Positions 38,166-48,264 are shown, numbered from the stretch's first letter. The stretch is 52,346 bases of DNA from Betaproteobacteria bacterium (GCA_025356395.1 JANXTA010000007.1:1-52346), one strand, 5' to 3'. Numbers and translations: made by a program. The notes: a model not told the origin generated them from the sequence alone.

Positions 38166-41100
38166 TCGCGGCGCTGATCCGGTGGTCGATCGGAAACCGC
38201 TTCCTGGTGTCGATGGCGACGCTGTTCGTCGTCGCGGCAGGGCTCTGGTCGCTGGGACAGACGCCGCTCGATGCGCTGCCAGACCTGTCGGACACGCAGG
38301 TCATCATCCGCACGCCCTATCCCGGCAAGGCGCCGCAGGTCGTCGAGGACCTGGTGACCTATCCGCTGACGACGACGATGCTCAGCGTGCCGGGTGCGAA
38401 GACGGTCCGCGGCTACTCGTTCTTCGGCGACTCGTTCGTCTACGTGCTGTTCGACGACAGGACCGATCCGTACTGGGCACGGTCGCGCGTCGTCGAATAT
38501 CTCAACCAGGTCCAGGGCCGCCTGCCCGCAGGTGCGAACGCAACGCTCGGTCCGGACGCGACCGGGGTCGGCTGGGTCTACGAGTACGCGTTGATCGACC
38601 GCAACGGCCGGAACGACCTCTCGCAACTGCGCGCGCTCAACGACTGGTTCCTGAAGTTCGAGCTCAAGACGGTTCCCGACGTGGCCGAGGTGGCGAGCAT
38701 CGGCGGCATGGTCCGCCAGTACCAGGTCGTCCTCGACCCCGATCGCATGCGCGCCCTGGGCATCACGCAGGCCACGGTGATCGACGCTTTGCAGAAAGCC
38801 AACCAGACCACCGGCGGCTCGGTGGTCGAGATGGCCGAAGCCGAGTACATGGTGCGGTCGCGGGGCTACCTGCAGTCGCTCGACGATTTCCGGGCGATCC
38901 CCCTGGCCGTCTCGAAGGGCACGCCAGTCCTGCTGCGCAACGTGGCGACCGTGCAGATCGGGCCGGAGCTGCGGCGCGGCATCGCCGAACTCGACGGCGA
39001 GGGCGAAGTCGCGGGCGGGGTCGTCGTCATGCGATCGGGCAAGAACGCCCGGACCACCATCGCCGCGGTCAAGGCGAAGATCGAGGCGCTCAAGGCCAGC
39101 CTGCCTGCGGGCGTGGAGATCGTGCCGACCTACGACCGCTCGCTCCTGATCGATCGGGGCATCGACAACCTGCGCACGAAGCTGATCGAGGAATTCATCG
39201 TCGTGGCGCTGGTGTGCGCCGTCTTCCTGTTCCACCTGCGGTCGGCACTGGTCGCCGTCGTGGCCTTGCCGGTCGGGGTCCTCGCGGCCTTCATCGCGAT
39301 GCGCTGGCAAGGCGTCAACGCCAACATCATGTCGCTGGGCGGCATCGCCATCGCCGTCGGAGCGATGACCGATGCTTCGATCGTGATGGTCGAGAATGTG
39401 CACAAGCACCTTGAAGCCTTCGATGCGCGGCACGGTCGCGGCCCGACCATCGCGGAACGCTGGCGCCTGGTCGGCGACGCCTCGGTCGAGGTCGGACCCG
39501 CCCTCTCCTTCTCGCTGCTGATCATCACGCTGTCGTTCGTGCCGGTCTTCTCGCTCGAAGCGCAGGAAGGCCGCCTCTTCGCCCCGCTGGCCTTCACCAA
39601 GACCTACACGATGGCGGCCGCAGCGGCACTGTCGGTGACACTGGTGCCGGTCCTGATGGGCTGGCTGATCCGCGGCCGCATCCCCCACGAGGCGTCCAAC
39701 CCGCTCAATCGCTTCCTGATCGCCGTGTATCGACCGGCGCTCGATGGGGTGCTTCGCCGGCCCAGGCTCACGCTGGCGATCGCCGGCATCGTCCTGCTCC
39801 TCACGGCGATTCCCCTGATGCGCGTGGGCGGCGAGTTCATGCCGGCCCTCGACGAAGGCGACCTGCTGTTCATGCCGTCGGCCCTGCCCGGCCTGTCGAC
39901 TTCGAAGGCCACGGCCCTGCTGCAGCAGACCGATCGGATGATCAGGACCGTGCCCGAAGTCGCCCATGTGTTCGGCAAGGCCGGTCGCGCCGACACGGCC
40001 ACCGATCCGGCGCCGCTGGAGATGTTCGAGACGACCATCCAGTTCAAGCCGCGCGACCAGTGGCGCGTCGGCATGACGCCCGACCGGCTCGTGGAAGAAC
40101 TGGACCGCGCGGTCAAGGTGCCCGGTCTTTCCAACATCTGGGTGCCACCGATCCGCAACCGTATCGACATGCTCGCCACCGGCATCAAGAGCCCGGTCGG
40201 CATCAAGGTGGGCGGGACCGACCTCGCGACCATCGACGCGTTGACGACGCAAATCGAGACGGCCGTGAAAACGGTTCCCGGCGTGACCTCCGCGCTCGCC
40301 GAACGCCTGACCGGCGGTCACTACATCGACGTGCAGGTCGATCGCCTGGCTGCCGCGCGCTACGGGCTTTCCATGGCCGACGTGCAGTCCATCGTGTCGA
40401 CCGCGATCGGCGGCGACAACGTGGGAGAAGTGATCCAGGGCCGCGAGCGCTACCCTATCAACGTCCGCTATCCCCGCGAGATCCGCGACTCGCTGGAAGG
40501 ACTGCGCGCGCTGCCCTTCGTCACCGCAGGCGGCGCGCAGGTGCTGCTCGGCGAGGTCGCGCGCATCACCGTCGCCGACGGACCGCCGATGCTTCGCAGC
40601 GAGAACGCGCGGCTCTCGGGCTGGGTCTACGTGGACGTGCGTGGCCGCGACCTGCGCTCGGTGGTGAACGACATGCAGGCGGCCGTCGCCGCCAGGGTCA
40701 AGCTGCCGCCCGGCACTGCTGTCTCCTGGTCGGGACAGTTCGAATATCTCGAGCGCGCGACCGAACGGCTGAAGCTGGTCGTGCCGCTGACGCTCGCGGT
40801 GATCTTCGTGCTGCTCTACCTCCTGTTCAAGTCGTTCGTCGATGCGGCGCTGGTGATGGCGGCAGTCCCCTTTGCGCTGGTCGGCGGCTTCTGGCTGATC
40901 TGGCTGCTCGGGCACTCGATCTCGGTGGCGACGGCGGTCGGTTTCATCGCGCTCGCGGGCGTCGCGGCGGAGTTTGGCGTCGTCATGCTGGTGTACCTGA
41001 AGAACGCGCTGGACCGCCGCCTCGCCGCAGGCGAACCAGCCGATCACGAGACGCTGCTGGCCGCGATCCGCGAGGGCGCGGTGCAACGCGTGCGCCCGAA

Positions 41101-41320
41101 GGCCATGACCGTCGCGGTCGTCATGGCCGGACTGCTACCGATCCTCTTCGGCAGCGGGACCGGCTCGGAAGTCATGAGCCGGATCGCGGCACCGATGATC
41201 GGCGGCATGGTGACCGCGCCGCTGCTTAGCATGCTGGTGATCCCGGCCGCCTGGTATCTGATCCATCGTTGCGCGTTCTCGCGCGACCTTCTTTCTCCAC
41301 CCCCACTGGAGCATCCATGA
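38162..41320 (+). CDS. cusA: CusA-type heavy-metal RND efflux pump (Cu/Ag)
   Basis: The 1052-residue protein starts at a GTG overlapping the cusB stop ([20 protein letters not shown]). It has the RND layout of twelve membrane segments and two large periplasmic loops. The fourth helix carries [20 protein letters not shown] near residue 397, the pattern of Cu/Ag pumps rather than of divalent CzcA pumps. It is proton driven and exports Cu(I)/Ag(I) from the periplasm or cytoplasm with CusB and CusC. It overlaps cusF by four bases. Confidence 0.94.
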   Translation: MIAALIRWSIGNRFLVSMATLFVVAAGLWSLGQTPLDALPDLSDTQVIIRTPYPGKAPQVVEDLVTYPLTTTMLSVPGAKTVRGYSFFGDSFVYVLFDDRTDPYWARSRVVEYLNQVQGRLPAGANATLGPDATGVGWVYEYALIDRNGRNDLSQLRALNDWFLKFELKTVPDVAEVASIGGMVRQYQVVLDPDRMRALGITQATVIDALQKANQTTGGSVVEMAEAEYMVRSRGYLQSLDDFRAIPLAVSKGTPVLLRNVATVQIGPELRRGIAELDGEGEVAGGVVVMRSGKNARTTIAAVKAKIEALKASLPAGVEIVPTYDRSLLIDRGIDNLRTKLIEEFIVVALVCAVFLFHLRSALVAVVALPVGVLAAFIAMRWQGVNANIMSLGGIAIAVGAMTDASIVMVENVHKHLEAFDARHGRGPTIAERWRLVGDASVEVGPALSFSLLIITLSFVPVFSLEAQEGRLFAPLAFTKTYTMAAAAALSVTLVPVLMGWLIRGRIPHEASNPLNRFLIAVYRPALDGVLRRPRLTLAIAGIVLLLTAIPLMRVGGEFMPALDEGDLLFMPSALPGLSTSKATALLQQTDRMIRTVPEVAHVFGKAGRADTATDPAPLEMFETTIQFKPRDQWRVGMTPDRLVEELDRAVKVPGLSNIWVPPIRNRIDMLATGIKSPVGIKVGGTDLATIDALTTQIETAVKTVPGVTSALAERLTGGHYIDVQVDRLAAARYGLSMADVQSIVSTAIGGDNVGEVIQGRERYPINVRYPREIRDSLEGLRALPFVTAGGAQVLLGEVARITVADGPPMLRSENARLSGWVYVDVRGRDLRSVVNDMQAAVAARVKLPPGTAVSWSGQFEYLERATERLKLVVPLTLAVIFVLLYLLFKSFVDAALVMAAVPFALVGGFWLIWLLGHSISVATAVGFIALAGVAAEFGVVMLVYLKNALDRRLAAGEPADHETLLAAIREGAVQRVRPKAMTVAVVMAGLLPILFGSGTGSEVMSRIAAPMIGGMVTAPLLSMLVIPAAWYLIHRCAFSRDLLSPPPLEHP

Positions 41321-41661
41321 AGGCGATCTTCCTGACCGCGACCCTGTTCGCCGTCCTCGCCAAAGGCGCGTCTGCCCAAGCCATGAATCACGACGCGATG
41401 GGCAACACCAGCAAGGCCTTGCCGGCACCCGCTGCCTCGTCGATGACGGATGGCGTCGTGACGAAGGTCGACCCGGCCGCCGGCACCATCACGCTCAAGC
41501 ACGAGGCCGTCAAACCCGTCGGTATGCAGGCCATGACGATGGCCTACAAGGTTAAGGATGCCGCGCTGCTCCGCAAGGTCGCCGCGGGCAACAAGGTGGG
41601 TTTCTCGCTCGAAAAGCAGAAAGACCAGTACCTGGTCGACGCGATCGAGCCAAAGAAGTGA
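41317..41661 (+). CDS. cusF: Periplasmic copper chaperone CusF
   Basis: The 114-residue protein has a signal peptide ([20 protein letters not shown]) and a small OB-fold domain with [20 protein letters not shown] and the metal-binding motif [10 protein letters not shown] near residue 71. In E. coli CusF one Trp and two Met plus His bind Cu(I)/Ag(I); the Trp position is replaced here by Gln (VGMQAMTM), whereas the CusB-fused domain keeps Trp (MKWPAMTM). The ATG overlaps the cusA stop. Confidence 0.9.
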   Translation: MKAIFLTATLFAVLAKGASAQAMNHDAMGNTSKALPAPAASSMTDGVVTKVDPAAGTITLKHEAVKPVGMQAMTMAYKVKDAALLRKVAAGNKVGFSLEKQKDQYLVDAIEPKK

Positions 41662-41748
41662 TCGTCGATGGCGACCGGACAGTCGACTCGGTACCGGGTG
41701 GATAGGTGATTGTCCGAACTCCTCCGGATCGCCGGCCAGACTAGAATA

Positions 41749-41759
41749 TTGCATTGCAA
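41749..41759. promoter_or_regulatory. Short inverted repeat before the esterase gene
   Basis: TTGCATTGCAA is a perfect 5-base-arm inverted repeat 19 bases upstream of the esterase start. Its TTGCA arms recall TGC-rich sites bound by polyhydroxyalkanoate regulators, but this is only suggestive. Confidence 0.3.
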
Positions 41760-41778
41760 CAAAATTATCGGCACCACC

Positions 41779-42930
41779 ATGCGATCCAATTTTCTCGACG
41801 AGATGACGCGTGCGGCGAAGCTTGTCAGCGCCGGCAAGTTGTCCACTGCGACATCCGTGATCCAGGAGGCACTGGGCCGATCCAGGCCGGTCCCGCCTGT
41901 CCTGGAACGTCCTGACCCGGACGTGAGCACGCTCGACGGCTACATCACCGAAGTGGATGCCCCCGCGAAGGCGCCCGAGCCGGAAGTCGTGCCACCTGCG
42001 CCGGCCGCGGCGCGTGGGCCGGTATCGAACCACGACCTGTTCAGCGCGGGCTACTTCCACGAGCAGGGCATCCAGGGACGCTACAAGGTGTTCGTGCCCA
42101 GTCGTCGTGGCCACGGCCCACTTTCACTGGTCGTCATGCTTCATGGTTGCACGCAGAGCCCGGACGATTTCGCGGCCGGCACGGAGATGAACGAGCGGGC
42201 CGCCGAGCAGGGCTTCGTCGTGCTCTACCCGGCGCAATCGACCGCCGCCAATCCATCGCGCTGCTGGAACTGGTTCAAGCGCGAAGACCAGGCCCGGGGC
42301 GCCGGAGAGCCCGCACTGCTCGCGGCGATGACCCGCGCGATCGTCGACGAATACGGCCTCGACGATCGTCGCGTCGCGATCGCCGGACTGTCCGCCGGGG
42401 GCGCGATGGCCGCGATCGTCGCATCGGCCTATCCCGAGATGTTCGCGGCGGTCGGCATCCATTCGGGCCTGCCCGTCGGATCGGCCAGCAACGTGCCCGA
42501 TGCCCTGTCGGTCATGCGGACCGGACAGCGACGCAAGCCGCGGACCGCGCGTCCGGAGACGGAACAAGGCAGCATTCCGACGATCGTCTTCCACGGCGAC
42601 GTGGACCAGACGGTCCACCCGCTCAACGGCGTAAGCGCGATCGATGCGGCCGTCGAGGCCCATGGCGGAACGGGCGTGCAGAAGGAGGTGCTCGAAGGCT
42701 CGATCGGCGGCAAGTCCTTCCGTCGCTCCGTCTACACGACGGCCGACGCCTCCGCACTGGCCGAGCACTGGGTCGTGAGCGGTACCGCACATGCGTGGTC
42801 TGGCGGCAATGTACGCGGCACCTACACCGACAGCAAGGGTCCGAGCGCGACGGACGAGATGCTGCGGTTCTTCGCGAGCGCGGTCGAGCAACGGACCCGA
42901 TCGTCGATCAGTCGGCCTGCGTCCGCGTGA
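41779..42930 (+). CDS. PHB-depolymerase-family esterase
   Basis: The 383-residue protein has an N-terminal segment common in intracellular depolymerase-like proteins (MRSNFLDEMTRAAKLVSAGK), a Pro-rich linker, then an alpha/beta-hydrolase domain. Catalytic features are VVMLHGCTQSPDDFAAGTEM near residue 120, the nucleophile in GLSAGGAMA near residue 205, the acid in FHGDVDQTVHP near residue 275 and the histidine in SGTAHAWSGG near residue 335. No signal peptide is seen, so it may act on intracellular polymer or on small esters. An in-frame ATG 23 codons upstream gives no family similarity. The preceding palindrome might be regulatory. Confidence 0.85.
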   Translation: MRSNFLDEMTRAAKLVSAGKLSTATSVIQEALGRSRPVPPVLERPDPDVSTLDGYITEVDAPAKAPEPEVVPPAPAAARGPVSNHDLFSAGYFHEQGIQGRYKVFVPSRRGHGPLSLVVMLHGCTQSPDDFAAGTEMNERAAEQGFVVLYPAQSTAANPSRCWNWFKREDQARGAGEPALLAAMTRAIVDEYGLDDRRVAIAGLSAGGAMAAIVASAYPEMFAAVGIHSGLPVGSASNVPDALSVMRTGQRRKPRTARPETEQGSIPTIVFHGDVDQTVHPLNGVSAIDAAVEAHGGTGVQKEVLEGSIGGKSFRRSVYTTADASALAEHWVVSGTAHAWSGGNVRGTYTDSKGPSATDEMLRFFASAVEQRTRSSISRPASA

Positions 42931-42960
42931 ACCATCGCCGCCAGAGACGCAACACGACCG

Positions 42961-43599
42961 CCTGCGCAACAGGTGGCCGATGACGGCGCGTCCCAGCAGC
43001 AGTGACTCGCGCAGTGCGACTTCGGACCTGCATTTCGGCAGCGTCGCGGCACCCGAAGTCAGTCCCGCGCGCAGACGGCGATGATCGGCGACGAGGTGGC
43101 GCACATCCCAGAGAGCCGCCGCCTGCCGCTGCCCTTCGACATCGAAGTCCAGGACGCGAAACACCAGGGCCCGCGGCGCCAGTCCGAGTGCCGCGAGCTG
43201 CCGGCGTTCCGCGTCCAGGCCGCCCTCGACAGGATCGGGCCGCACCAGCAAGCTCGGCCGCAAGGGCGCGAAGCCCCTCAGCGCGAGTGCCAGGCTGTGA
43301 TGGCGCCAGACCGTCCTGTCGGAGCGCAGGACCGCCGCATCGTGGACGGCCAGCCAGTCCCCGGCCCACGGCTTGCTGCGAACCCGTCGGTGCTGCCAGT
43401 CGTCGACCACCCGTCGCAGCGCGACGGCGGTGCGGTCGATTGCATGGAAGCCACAGGAGGGACGGGACACCTTGCCGGCGGCGACGAGCCTGGTAAAGGC
43501 GACACGGATCGACGTCTCGCTCATCCCGAACAACGCGCCGGCGCATCACAGGGTGGCGGCCGACAACGTGCCGCCATGCGCGACCAGCAGGTCGAGCAT
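42961..43599 (-). pseudogene. PaaX-family regulator with internal stop and lost C-terminus
   Basis: The sequence reads MLDLLVAHGGTLSAATL, then TGA at 43546-43548, then CAGALFGMSETSIRVAFTRL, which is the winged-helix start of PaaX-type regulators. The central part (ALGLAPRALVFRVLDFDVEG and LWDVRHLVADHRRLRAGL) continues in the same frame to SLLLGRAVIGHLL near 42965, after which family similarity stops and no fitting stop codon follows before the esterase gene. PaaX proteins repress phenylacetyl-CoA and related pathways. The stop lies at a position normally occupied by a variable residue in the first helix region, so a single substitution could have made it. The gene is convergent with the esterase gene and divergent from the crotonase gene. 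Confidence 0.72.
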
Positions 43600-43726
43600 C
43601 AGCGCGGCGCCGTGGGTGCCTGCACGTCGATATGACAGATCGTGTCCATCGTTGCGTCATGTTGAAAGAATGCCCAGCATGCGTGCGACTCACCTGTCCC
43701 GCAACCCCACCGACCGGATCGACGCC

Positions 43727-44878
43727 ATGCCGCAAGTCCTCTTCGATGTCGACGACGACATCTGCACCATCAGCCTGAACCGACCCGACAAGCGCAACGC
43801 AGCCGATGGCGCAGTCGCCGCCGCGCTGCTGGCGGCCTTCGAGCGCTTCGAAGCCGATGACGCCCTGCGGGTCGCCGTGCTCACCGGGACCGGCGGTCAC
43901 TTCTGCGGCGGCGCCGACCTCGGCGCGATGAACGATCCGGCAAGGCGCAACGCCTTCGATCCCGTGGGCGGCGGCAGCGGTCCGATGGGACCGACCCGGA
44001 TGGCCCTGTCCAAGCCGCTGATCGCGGCCGTCAACGGCTACGCGGTGGCCGGTGGCCTCGAGCTGGCCCTGCTGGCCGACTTCAGGGTGGCCGACGAGGA
44101 TGCGGTGTTCGGTGTCTTCTGCCGTCGCTGGGGGGTGCCGCTGATCGACGGCGGGACAGTGCGGCTACCGCGCATCGTGGGCATGGGGCGCGCCCTGGAC
44201 CTGATCCTCACGGGCAGGTCCGTGGATGCTACGGAAGCGTTCGGGATGGGCCTCGTCAATCGCGTCACGCCCTCGGGGCACGCGCTGGTCGAGGCGCAAT
44301 CGATCGCCCGTCAGATGGCGCGCTTCCCGCAGCAATGCATGCTGGCCGATCGCCGCTCGGCCTACGCGCAGTGGGACCTGCCGCTGGCGGCCGCGCTCGT
44401 GCAGGAAGGCGTTTGGGGCACGCCGATGGTCCTCGAGGAAGGCGAGCGGGGAGCCGCGCGCTTCGCGGCCGGCGCCGGACGGCACGGAATGCCCGCGGAA
44501 GCGCCCTCAACGCGGATCAGACGACCTCGATGTCGCGGAAGTAGCGATCGACGACGTCGACGTATTCGAGCGCGCGGTCGGTTCGCGTCAGGTCGTGCAG
44601 CGGATGCACGTCGGGCAATCGCAGGTCCTGCGCGTGGGGCAACGAGCTCCTCGGTCCTGCGCGCCGTGACGACGACGGAATCGAGACGGTCGGACGGGGC
44701 AGCGCTGCTGATCGGGGTCGCGCCGGGTGCGGTTGTCTGCTGCGCGGCCGCATCCGTGATGGAGAGCGCCGGCAGGAGCAGCAGCGCGGAGGCGATCGCC
44801 ACGGCCAGCGTCTGCTGCCTGAAGCGAGGCATGCGGGGAGAGCGGCGCGAGAGCGAGAGTTTCATTCCGAATCCTTGA
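43727..44878 (+). CDS. Enoyl-CoA hydratase/isomerase (crotonase) with aberrant C-terminus
   Basis: The first 260 residues are a normal crotonase: VLFDVDDDICTISLNRPDKR at the start, oxyanion-hole segment GTGGHFCGGADLG near residue 60, NGYAVAGGLELALLADFR near residue 104 and the GLVNRVTPSG region near residue 180. The family end is expected near GAARFAAGAGRHG at about 44490, but no stop occurs there and the frame runs on for about 125 Arg- and Ser-rich residues. That part is antisense to a TonB-receptor relic. The native 3' end was probably lost by a junction. An ATG 16 codons upstream (43679) is possible. Substrate unknown. Confidence 0.75.
   Translation: MPQVLFDVDDDICTISLNRPDKRNAADGAVAAALLAAFERFEADDALRVAVLTGTGGHFCGGADLGAMNDPARRNAFDPVGGGSGPMGPTRMALSKPLIAAVNGYAVAGGLELALLADFRVADEDAVFGVFCRRWGVPLIDGGTVRLPRIVGMGRALDLILTGRSVDATEAFGMGLVNRVTPSGHALVEAQSIARQMARFPQQCMLADRRSAYAQWDLPLAAALVQEGVWGTPMVLEEGERGAARFAAGAGRHGMPAEAPSTRIRRPRCRGSSDRRRRRIRARGRFASGRAADARRAIAGPARGATSSSVLRAVTTTESRRSDGAALLIGVAPGAVVCCAAASVMESAGRSSSAEAIATASVCCLKRGMRGERRESESFIPNP
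44517..44865 (-). pseudogene. TonB-dependent receptor N-terminal relic joined to an unknown C-terminus
   Basis: From 44865 the frame reads MKLSLSRRSPRMPRFRQQTL, then a signal-peptide core (AVAIASALLLLPALS), then a TonB-box-like LDSVVVTARRTEEL near residue 70. After this point, about 44655, receptor sequence stops. A different frame then reads LPHAQDLRLPDVHPLHDLTR and continues to DRYFRDIEVV and a stop at 44517, which looks like the natural end of some other protein that I do not recognise. The plug and barrel are missing entirely. The fragment lies opposite the crotonase read-through, so this is a rearranged junction. Confidence 0.65.
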
Positions 44879-45230
44879 AGAGAAAGAGGGACGCTTCGTG
44901 AGTGGGGCACAAGTCGGGACGAGCGAGTCGGCTCTCGACCAGTCGCCGAGCTTCGTGAACTTGCGACATGAATGCACTGTAGGAACGTGGGCAGTGCTCG
45001 TGTGGCCACAGTCGATCCGAAGCCGTCTGGTGGATCACTTTTGTTGCGTTTGCGCCAACCAGTTACGCGTCGCCGGACGCAGCGCGGCCGTAGCCACAAC
45101 CCGGCGCGAGAAGTCGTTTTGCGATGGGCCGCCACAGGGCGATGGCCGCGCAGCGGAGCGGCCGATCGGATGCGCCTCGCACGAGGCCGGGCGTCGGTCG
45201 TTCGACACGCGACTTTCCTGCCGATCGCAT
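44866..45230. other. Non-coding or degenerate stretch
   Basis: I see no recognisable gene, RNA or repeat in these 365 bases. Short open frames on both strands have no motifs. The position between two gene relics suggests decayed sequence. Confidence 0.4.
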
Positions 45231-45514
45231 CGGTAGGCCTCGGACGGCTGGCCGACGCGGTGGCTTTCGATGGCTCCGTGCACCGCGTCTACGTGTCTGC
45301 CGGCGACGGAGAGATGACCGTCATCTCCGAGGAACGGCGCAACGTCAATCGCGTGTTCGATCGGATCCGCACGCAACCAGGTGCCCACGCGCTCGCCGTG
45401 GACAAGGAGACGCACGTAGTCTTTGCGGACCACGCCGGATTTCGATCGCACCTGCGTATCGCCGTCTTCGCCGGTGCCGCAAAACCGGCCCCGGTCGAAC
45501 GAGTCAAGCCATGA
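45231..45514 (+). pseudogene. C-terminal relic of a YVTN/YncE-like beta-propeller protein
   Basis: The frame reads GLGRLADAVAFDGSVHRVYV, SAGDGEMTVISEE and then TQPGAHALAVDKETHVVF, which matches the last one to two blades of YVTN-type beta-propeller proteins. A propeller needs six or seven blades, and no start, signal peptide or preceding blades are present, so this is a fragment. The upstream frame is open but does not look like propeller sequence. Confidence 0.6.
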
Positions 45515-45921
45515 CCAACGGCAGCAATCGCTAACTGTTTCGCGCGGCCACCAATGCCCAGGACCGCGACGCCTGCTGGCACGCATGGTCGGCCTGGCGT
45601 TGTCTCGTCGCTGCTGGTCACGGCGTGCTGATCGGATGGAGTCGCACGGGCAGCACCGCGACGCGCAGCTCCTCCACCGCGGGCTTGCTTGCCACCATTG
45701 CCTACCCCATTCGGCGTCGTGATCGGCGCATATCGCCCCCCTCGACTCATCGCCTCGGTCTGGTTATCGTTGCTTGAGCGGTGGACGAGAATTCGATCAT
45801 GGGCAACCAGCCGGGGTGCCTCTAGTGCGTCGCGACCTTGATGGCTGGTCAGCGCGAAGTGGCGACCACCGTTGGATCAGCAACGCAACTATAGACACAG
45901 TAACGATGACGAAATCAGTCG
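45515..45921. other. Junction region between GC-rich backbone and AT-richer island
   Basis: No gene is recognised in these 407 bases. Base composition visibly shifts to more A and T near 45.75-45.9 kb, and codon use on the far side follows the shift. No tRNA or clear direct repeat was seen here. Confidence 0.4.
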
Positions 45922-46650
45922 TTAATCTTCCATACCCGAGTTCCAGAATGCTTGGAATACGCCCGGCAGCGCTTCTAGTTGCGTTACAACCAGGTCCATC
46001 TCTTCAGCATTGACAGCCGTAGCATAGAGAGTGGCTTCAATCTCGGCATCTGTCTGGCCAAACGGATGGCCCTGGATATCGCGAATGGGATACTTCGATA
46101 TTTCGAGTAACGTCGTCATGGAATCCTGAATATCAGATCGCAGCTCTCGCTTACATATGACGTAGATCTTGTAGGTTGCTTCGTTGGCTTCCTGATCGAG
46201 AGGTTGTCGGTTGATCCGATTAACGACGGGCCTCAGCAGAGTATTACTGGCCAAGACGAACAATGCTGCAAGAAGCGATTCACCGATAAGGCCGGCACCC
46301 GCACATGCGCCGACCGCACCCGAACCCCAAAGCGTGGCTGCGGTGTTGAGACCGGTAATGTTCGCGCCTTCCTTCATGATCGCTCCAGCCCCAAGAAAAC
46401 CGATCCCCGAGACGACATAGGCAACGACTTGTACGGCACCTTGGCTGCCTCCGTGGATTTCGAACAGCCGATTGCCGAGCGACACGAAAATCGCGGCGCC
46501 AACTGCGACCAGGGTATTGGTTCTCAATCCGGCGGTACGCTGACGCATCTGACGTTCGAGCCCGATGGCACCTCCAAAGACGAAGGCAGCAGCCAAGCTC
46601 ACCAACATATTTGCTAATGCGATAGCGCTGAATTGAGAGAGAGCTTCCAT
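45922..46650 (-). CDS. MgtC/SapB-family inner-membrane protein
   Basis: The 242-residue protein has four to five membrane segments (about residues 5-150) and a C-terminal soluble domain (about 160-242). The family signature is clear: FGGAIGLERQMRQRTAGLRT near residue 25, VGAAIFVSLGNRLFE and GIGFLGAGAIMKEGANITGL near residue 82. The C-terminal part is ACT-like, as in MgtC. MgtC proteins are induced by low Mg2+ and modulate ATP synthase or Mg2+ homeostasis in pathogens; SapB-type relatives occur widely. The ATG at 46650 starts MEALSQFSAI; an earlier in-frame ATG is 21 codons upstream. It is the last gene of the putative Mg2+ cluster, 59 bases after the porin gene. Confidence 0.9.
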   Translation of the reverse strand: MEALSQFSAIALANMLVSLAAAFVFGGAIGLERQMRQRTAGLRTNTLVAVGAAIFVSLGNRLFEIHGGSQGAVQVVAYVVSGIGFLGAGAIMKEGANITGLNTAATLWGSGAVGACAGAGLIGESLLAALFVLASNTLLRPVVNRINRQPLDQEANEATYKIYVICKRELRSDIQDSMTTLLEISKYPIRDIQGHPFGQTDAEIEATLYATAVNAEEMDLVVTQLEALPGVFQAFWNSGMED

Positions 46651-46709
46651 TTGGCTGCACACTTGACAGGTGAGTATTCTATCGATCTTGAATATTTTAA
46701 TGACGACGA

Positions 46710-48095
46710 TCAAAGCTCGAGATGCAATCGAGCAGAATAGACAGATACGGGTCCACGATCGCGGTTGTAGGCAGGATTCGAAACATGCTGATAGTCAATC
46801 GAAAACCTTGTAAATCTATTCAACCGGACCGCGTAATAGGCTTCGAGGATGGCCTCGTTACCGTAGTTGAGATTGCCGTCACCGATCAAGATGCCAATCC
46901 CTCCTGCCTGAAAGTAGGAACGTGCGCTGCGCGAAAGTTGATTCACTACTGCCGCTACCCCCAAAACGTCGTCATCACGGTGCCAGGGAGTACCTTTCAG
47001 CGATAGCCCGGCAGAAATAGAGCGATTGATCTCGGTGAATTCATAGGCTTCCTTGCTGCCATCATTGGCGCTGACACGCGCGAACATGCCGACCCCCGGT
47101 GCCAGATCCTGTTCGATATTGATGGCGAAGCCTGAGCGAGATGCCTCGCGTCGCACCAGCGTGATGTCGGCGGCCACATTACTACCCTGAGCGAGGGCAA
47201 CGGCCTCGGTGTATCGCCCCATGCGTCCGCGATTCACAAAGCCCAGCAACTTGACTGAACCTTGCAAGCCGAACCAGTCATGACGACGCTCCACCTCGGC
47301 GACATAGGACAGCTGTTGGAAGTCCACGGCAACCACTTTGCCATTCGGTACCTTCGAGAGCTGAAAAATTCCGGCACGCGTGGTCCAAGGGCCACGGTTG
47401 AGTTCTGCGGAAAAGCCGTACGTAAATCCCCAACTGTCTGCTGCGTAGTCGAACGCGCCTGCATCGAGCACGGACCAGTTGAGAAAGTCATTGCGTGGAT
47501 CGTGTGCGAAGCGGTTCGTGTCGAACACGTCGGTCATCGCGAACTTTCCGACGGTCACGGTCAGGTTGTCCGTGGTTGTTGGACCTCCCATCTGATTCGC
47601 GAGCGGTTCAATGTATTGATGTTCACCACCCAGTTCGAAGGTCTGACGGAGAAACAATCGCGGGACGCGCAGGTAGGGCGCATTCGCTCCAATCTTGTAC
47701 GCTTCGCCATTCGGAAATCCGGCTATGCCGACAGTTTTGTCAAATCCGAAACCTTGGTCCACCTCCGGGTTTGCCCAAATTTCTGCACCGTGCCAGAGCC
47801 GCGCGCCAAGATACAGCGTGATGTCCGTCGTCTCTTCCGTGCGGCCGACAGCGCTGAGGCTGTTGGTACCGACGTAAGGCGAATTGATCCTGGGATGTCG
47901 TTGAGTGACGTTCGTAAACTGCAGGTGTGCTGCCGTATTCGTCGGCGTTTGAATCTCCTCAATCGCCGGCTCGGCTATGGCTGGTGCAGACAACGAGCCG
48001 GCCTCGTCAGGTTGCGCTGAGACAGCCGTTTGGGATAACGCCAGAGCAGTGAAGAAAGCTAGAACTGCAATGCGTTGGGATAATACAAATGACAT
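46710..48095 (-). CDS. OprB-like carbohydrate-selective porin family protein
   Basis: The 461-residue protein from the ATG at 48095 has a signal peptide (MSFVLSQRIAVLAFFTALAL, ending near AVSA), a short Ala/Pro-rich segment and a beta-barrel body with LWHGAEIWANPEVDQGFGFD, a typical OprB-family stretch, LTVTVGKFAMTDVFDTN and a C-terminus of alternating hydrophobic residues ending in YSARLHLEL. An upstream ATG (48143) adds 16 residues and has no ribosome site. OprB-type porins pass sugars and other small solutes. Its place between an Mg2+-type transporter and MgtC suggests it feeds divalent cations or their chelates to the inner membrane here, but that is inference. Confidence 0.85.
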   Translation of the reverse strand: MSFVLSQRIAVLAFFTALALSQTAVSAQPDEAGSLSAPAIAEPAIEEIQTPTNTAAHLQFTNVTQRHPRINSPYVGTNSLSAVGRTEETTDITLYLGARLWHGAEIWANPEVDQGFGFDKTVGIAGFPNGEAYKIGANAPYLRVPRLFLRQTFELGGEHQYIEPLANQMGGPTTTDNLTVTVGKFAMTDVFDTNRFAHDPRNDFLNWSVLDAGAFDYAADSWGFTYGFSAELNRGPWTTRAGIFQLSKVPNGKVVAVDFQQLSYVAEVERRHDWFGLQGSVKLLGFVNRGRMGRYTEAVALAQGSNVAADITLVRREASRSGFAINIEQDLAPGVGMFARVSANDGSKEAYEFTEINRSISAGLSLKGTPWHRDDDVLGVAAVVNQLSRSARSYFQAGGIGILIGDGNLNYGNEAILEAYYAVRLNRFTRFSIDYQHVSNPAYNRDRGPVSVYSARLHLEL

Positions 48096-48264
48096 TTCTT
48101 CAGCATGAAGTGAGCAGAGGCGAATATTGCGGATTAGTTTCATTTTGTATTCACGTATCTGGTTTGATTTTCGGTCGGCTTAAGCGGGTGTAACTACCCG
48201 AGCGATATCGCTTTGGCAAGCATTTTCCATATTTCCGCTTACGCCCGGATCGCTACACGCTCGA

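Noticed and set aside
38117-41086. 989-codon minus-strand open frame opposite cusA and cusB
   Set aside because: It is His/Arg/Asp-rich shadow translation with no domains; the plus strand holds the clear RND pump.
43546-43548. In-frame TGA in the PaaX-like gene read as selenocysteine
   Set aside because: The family has no selenocysteine, no SECIS-like hairpin was evident, and the C-terminus is also lost.
45540-45660. Short minus-strand segment with VAVLGIGG resembling a dehydrogenase cofactor loop
   Set aside because: Only a few residues match and the flanks do not fit any dehydrogenase; too little to call a relic.
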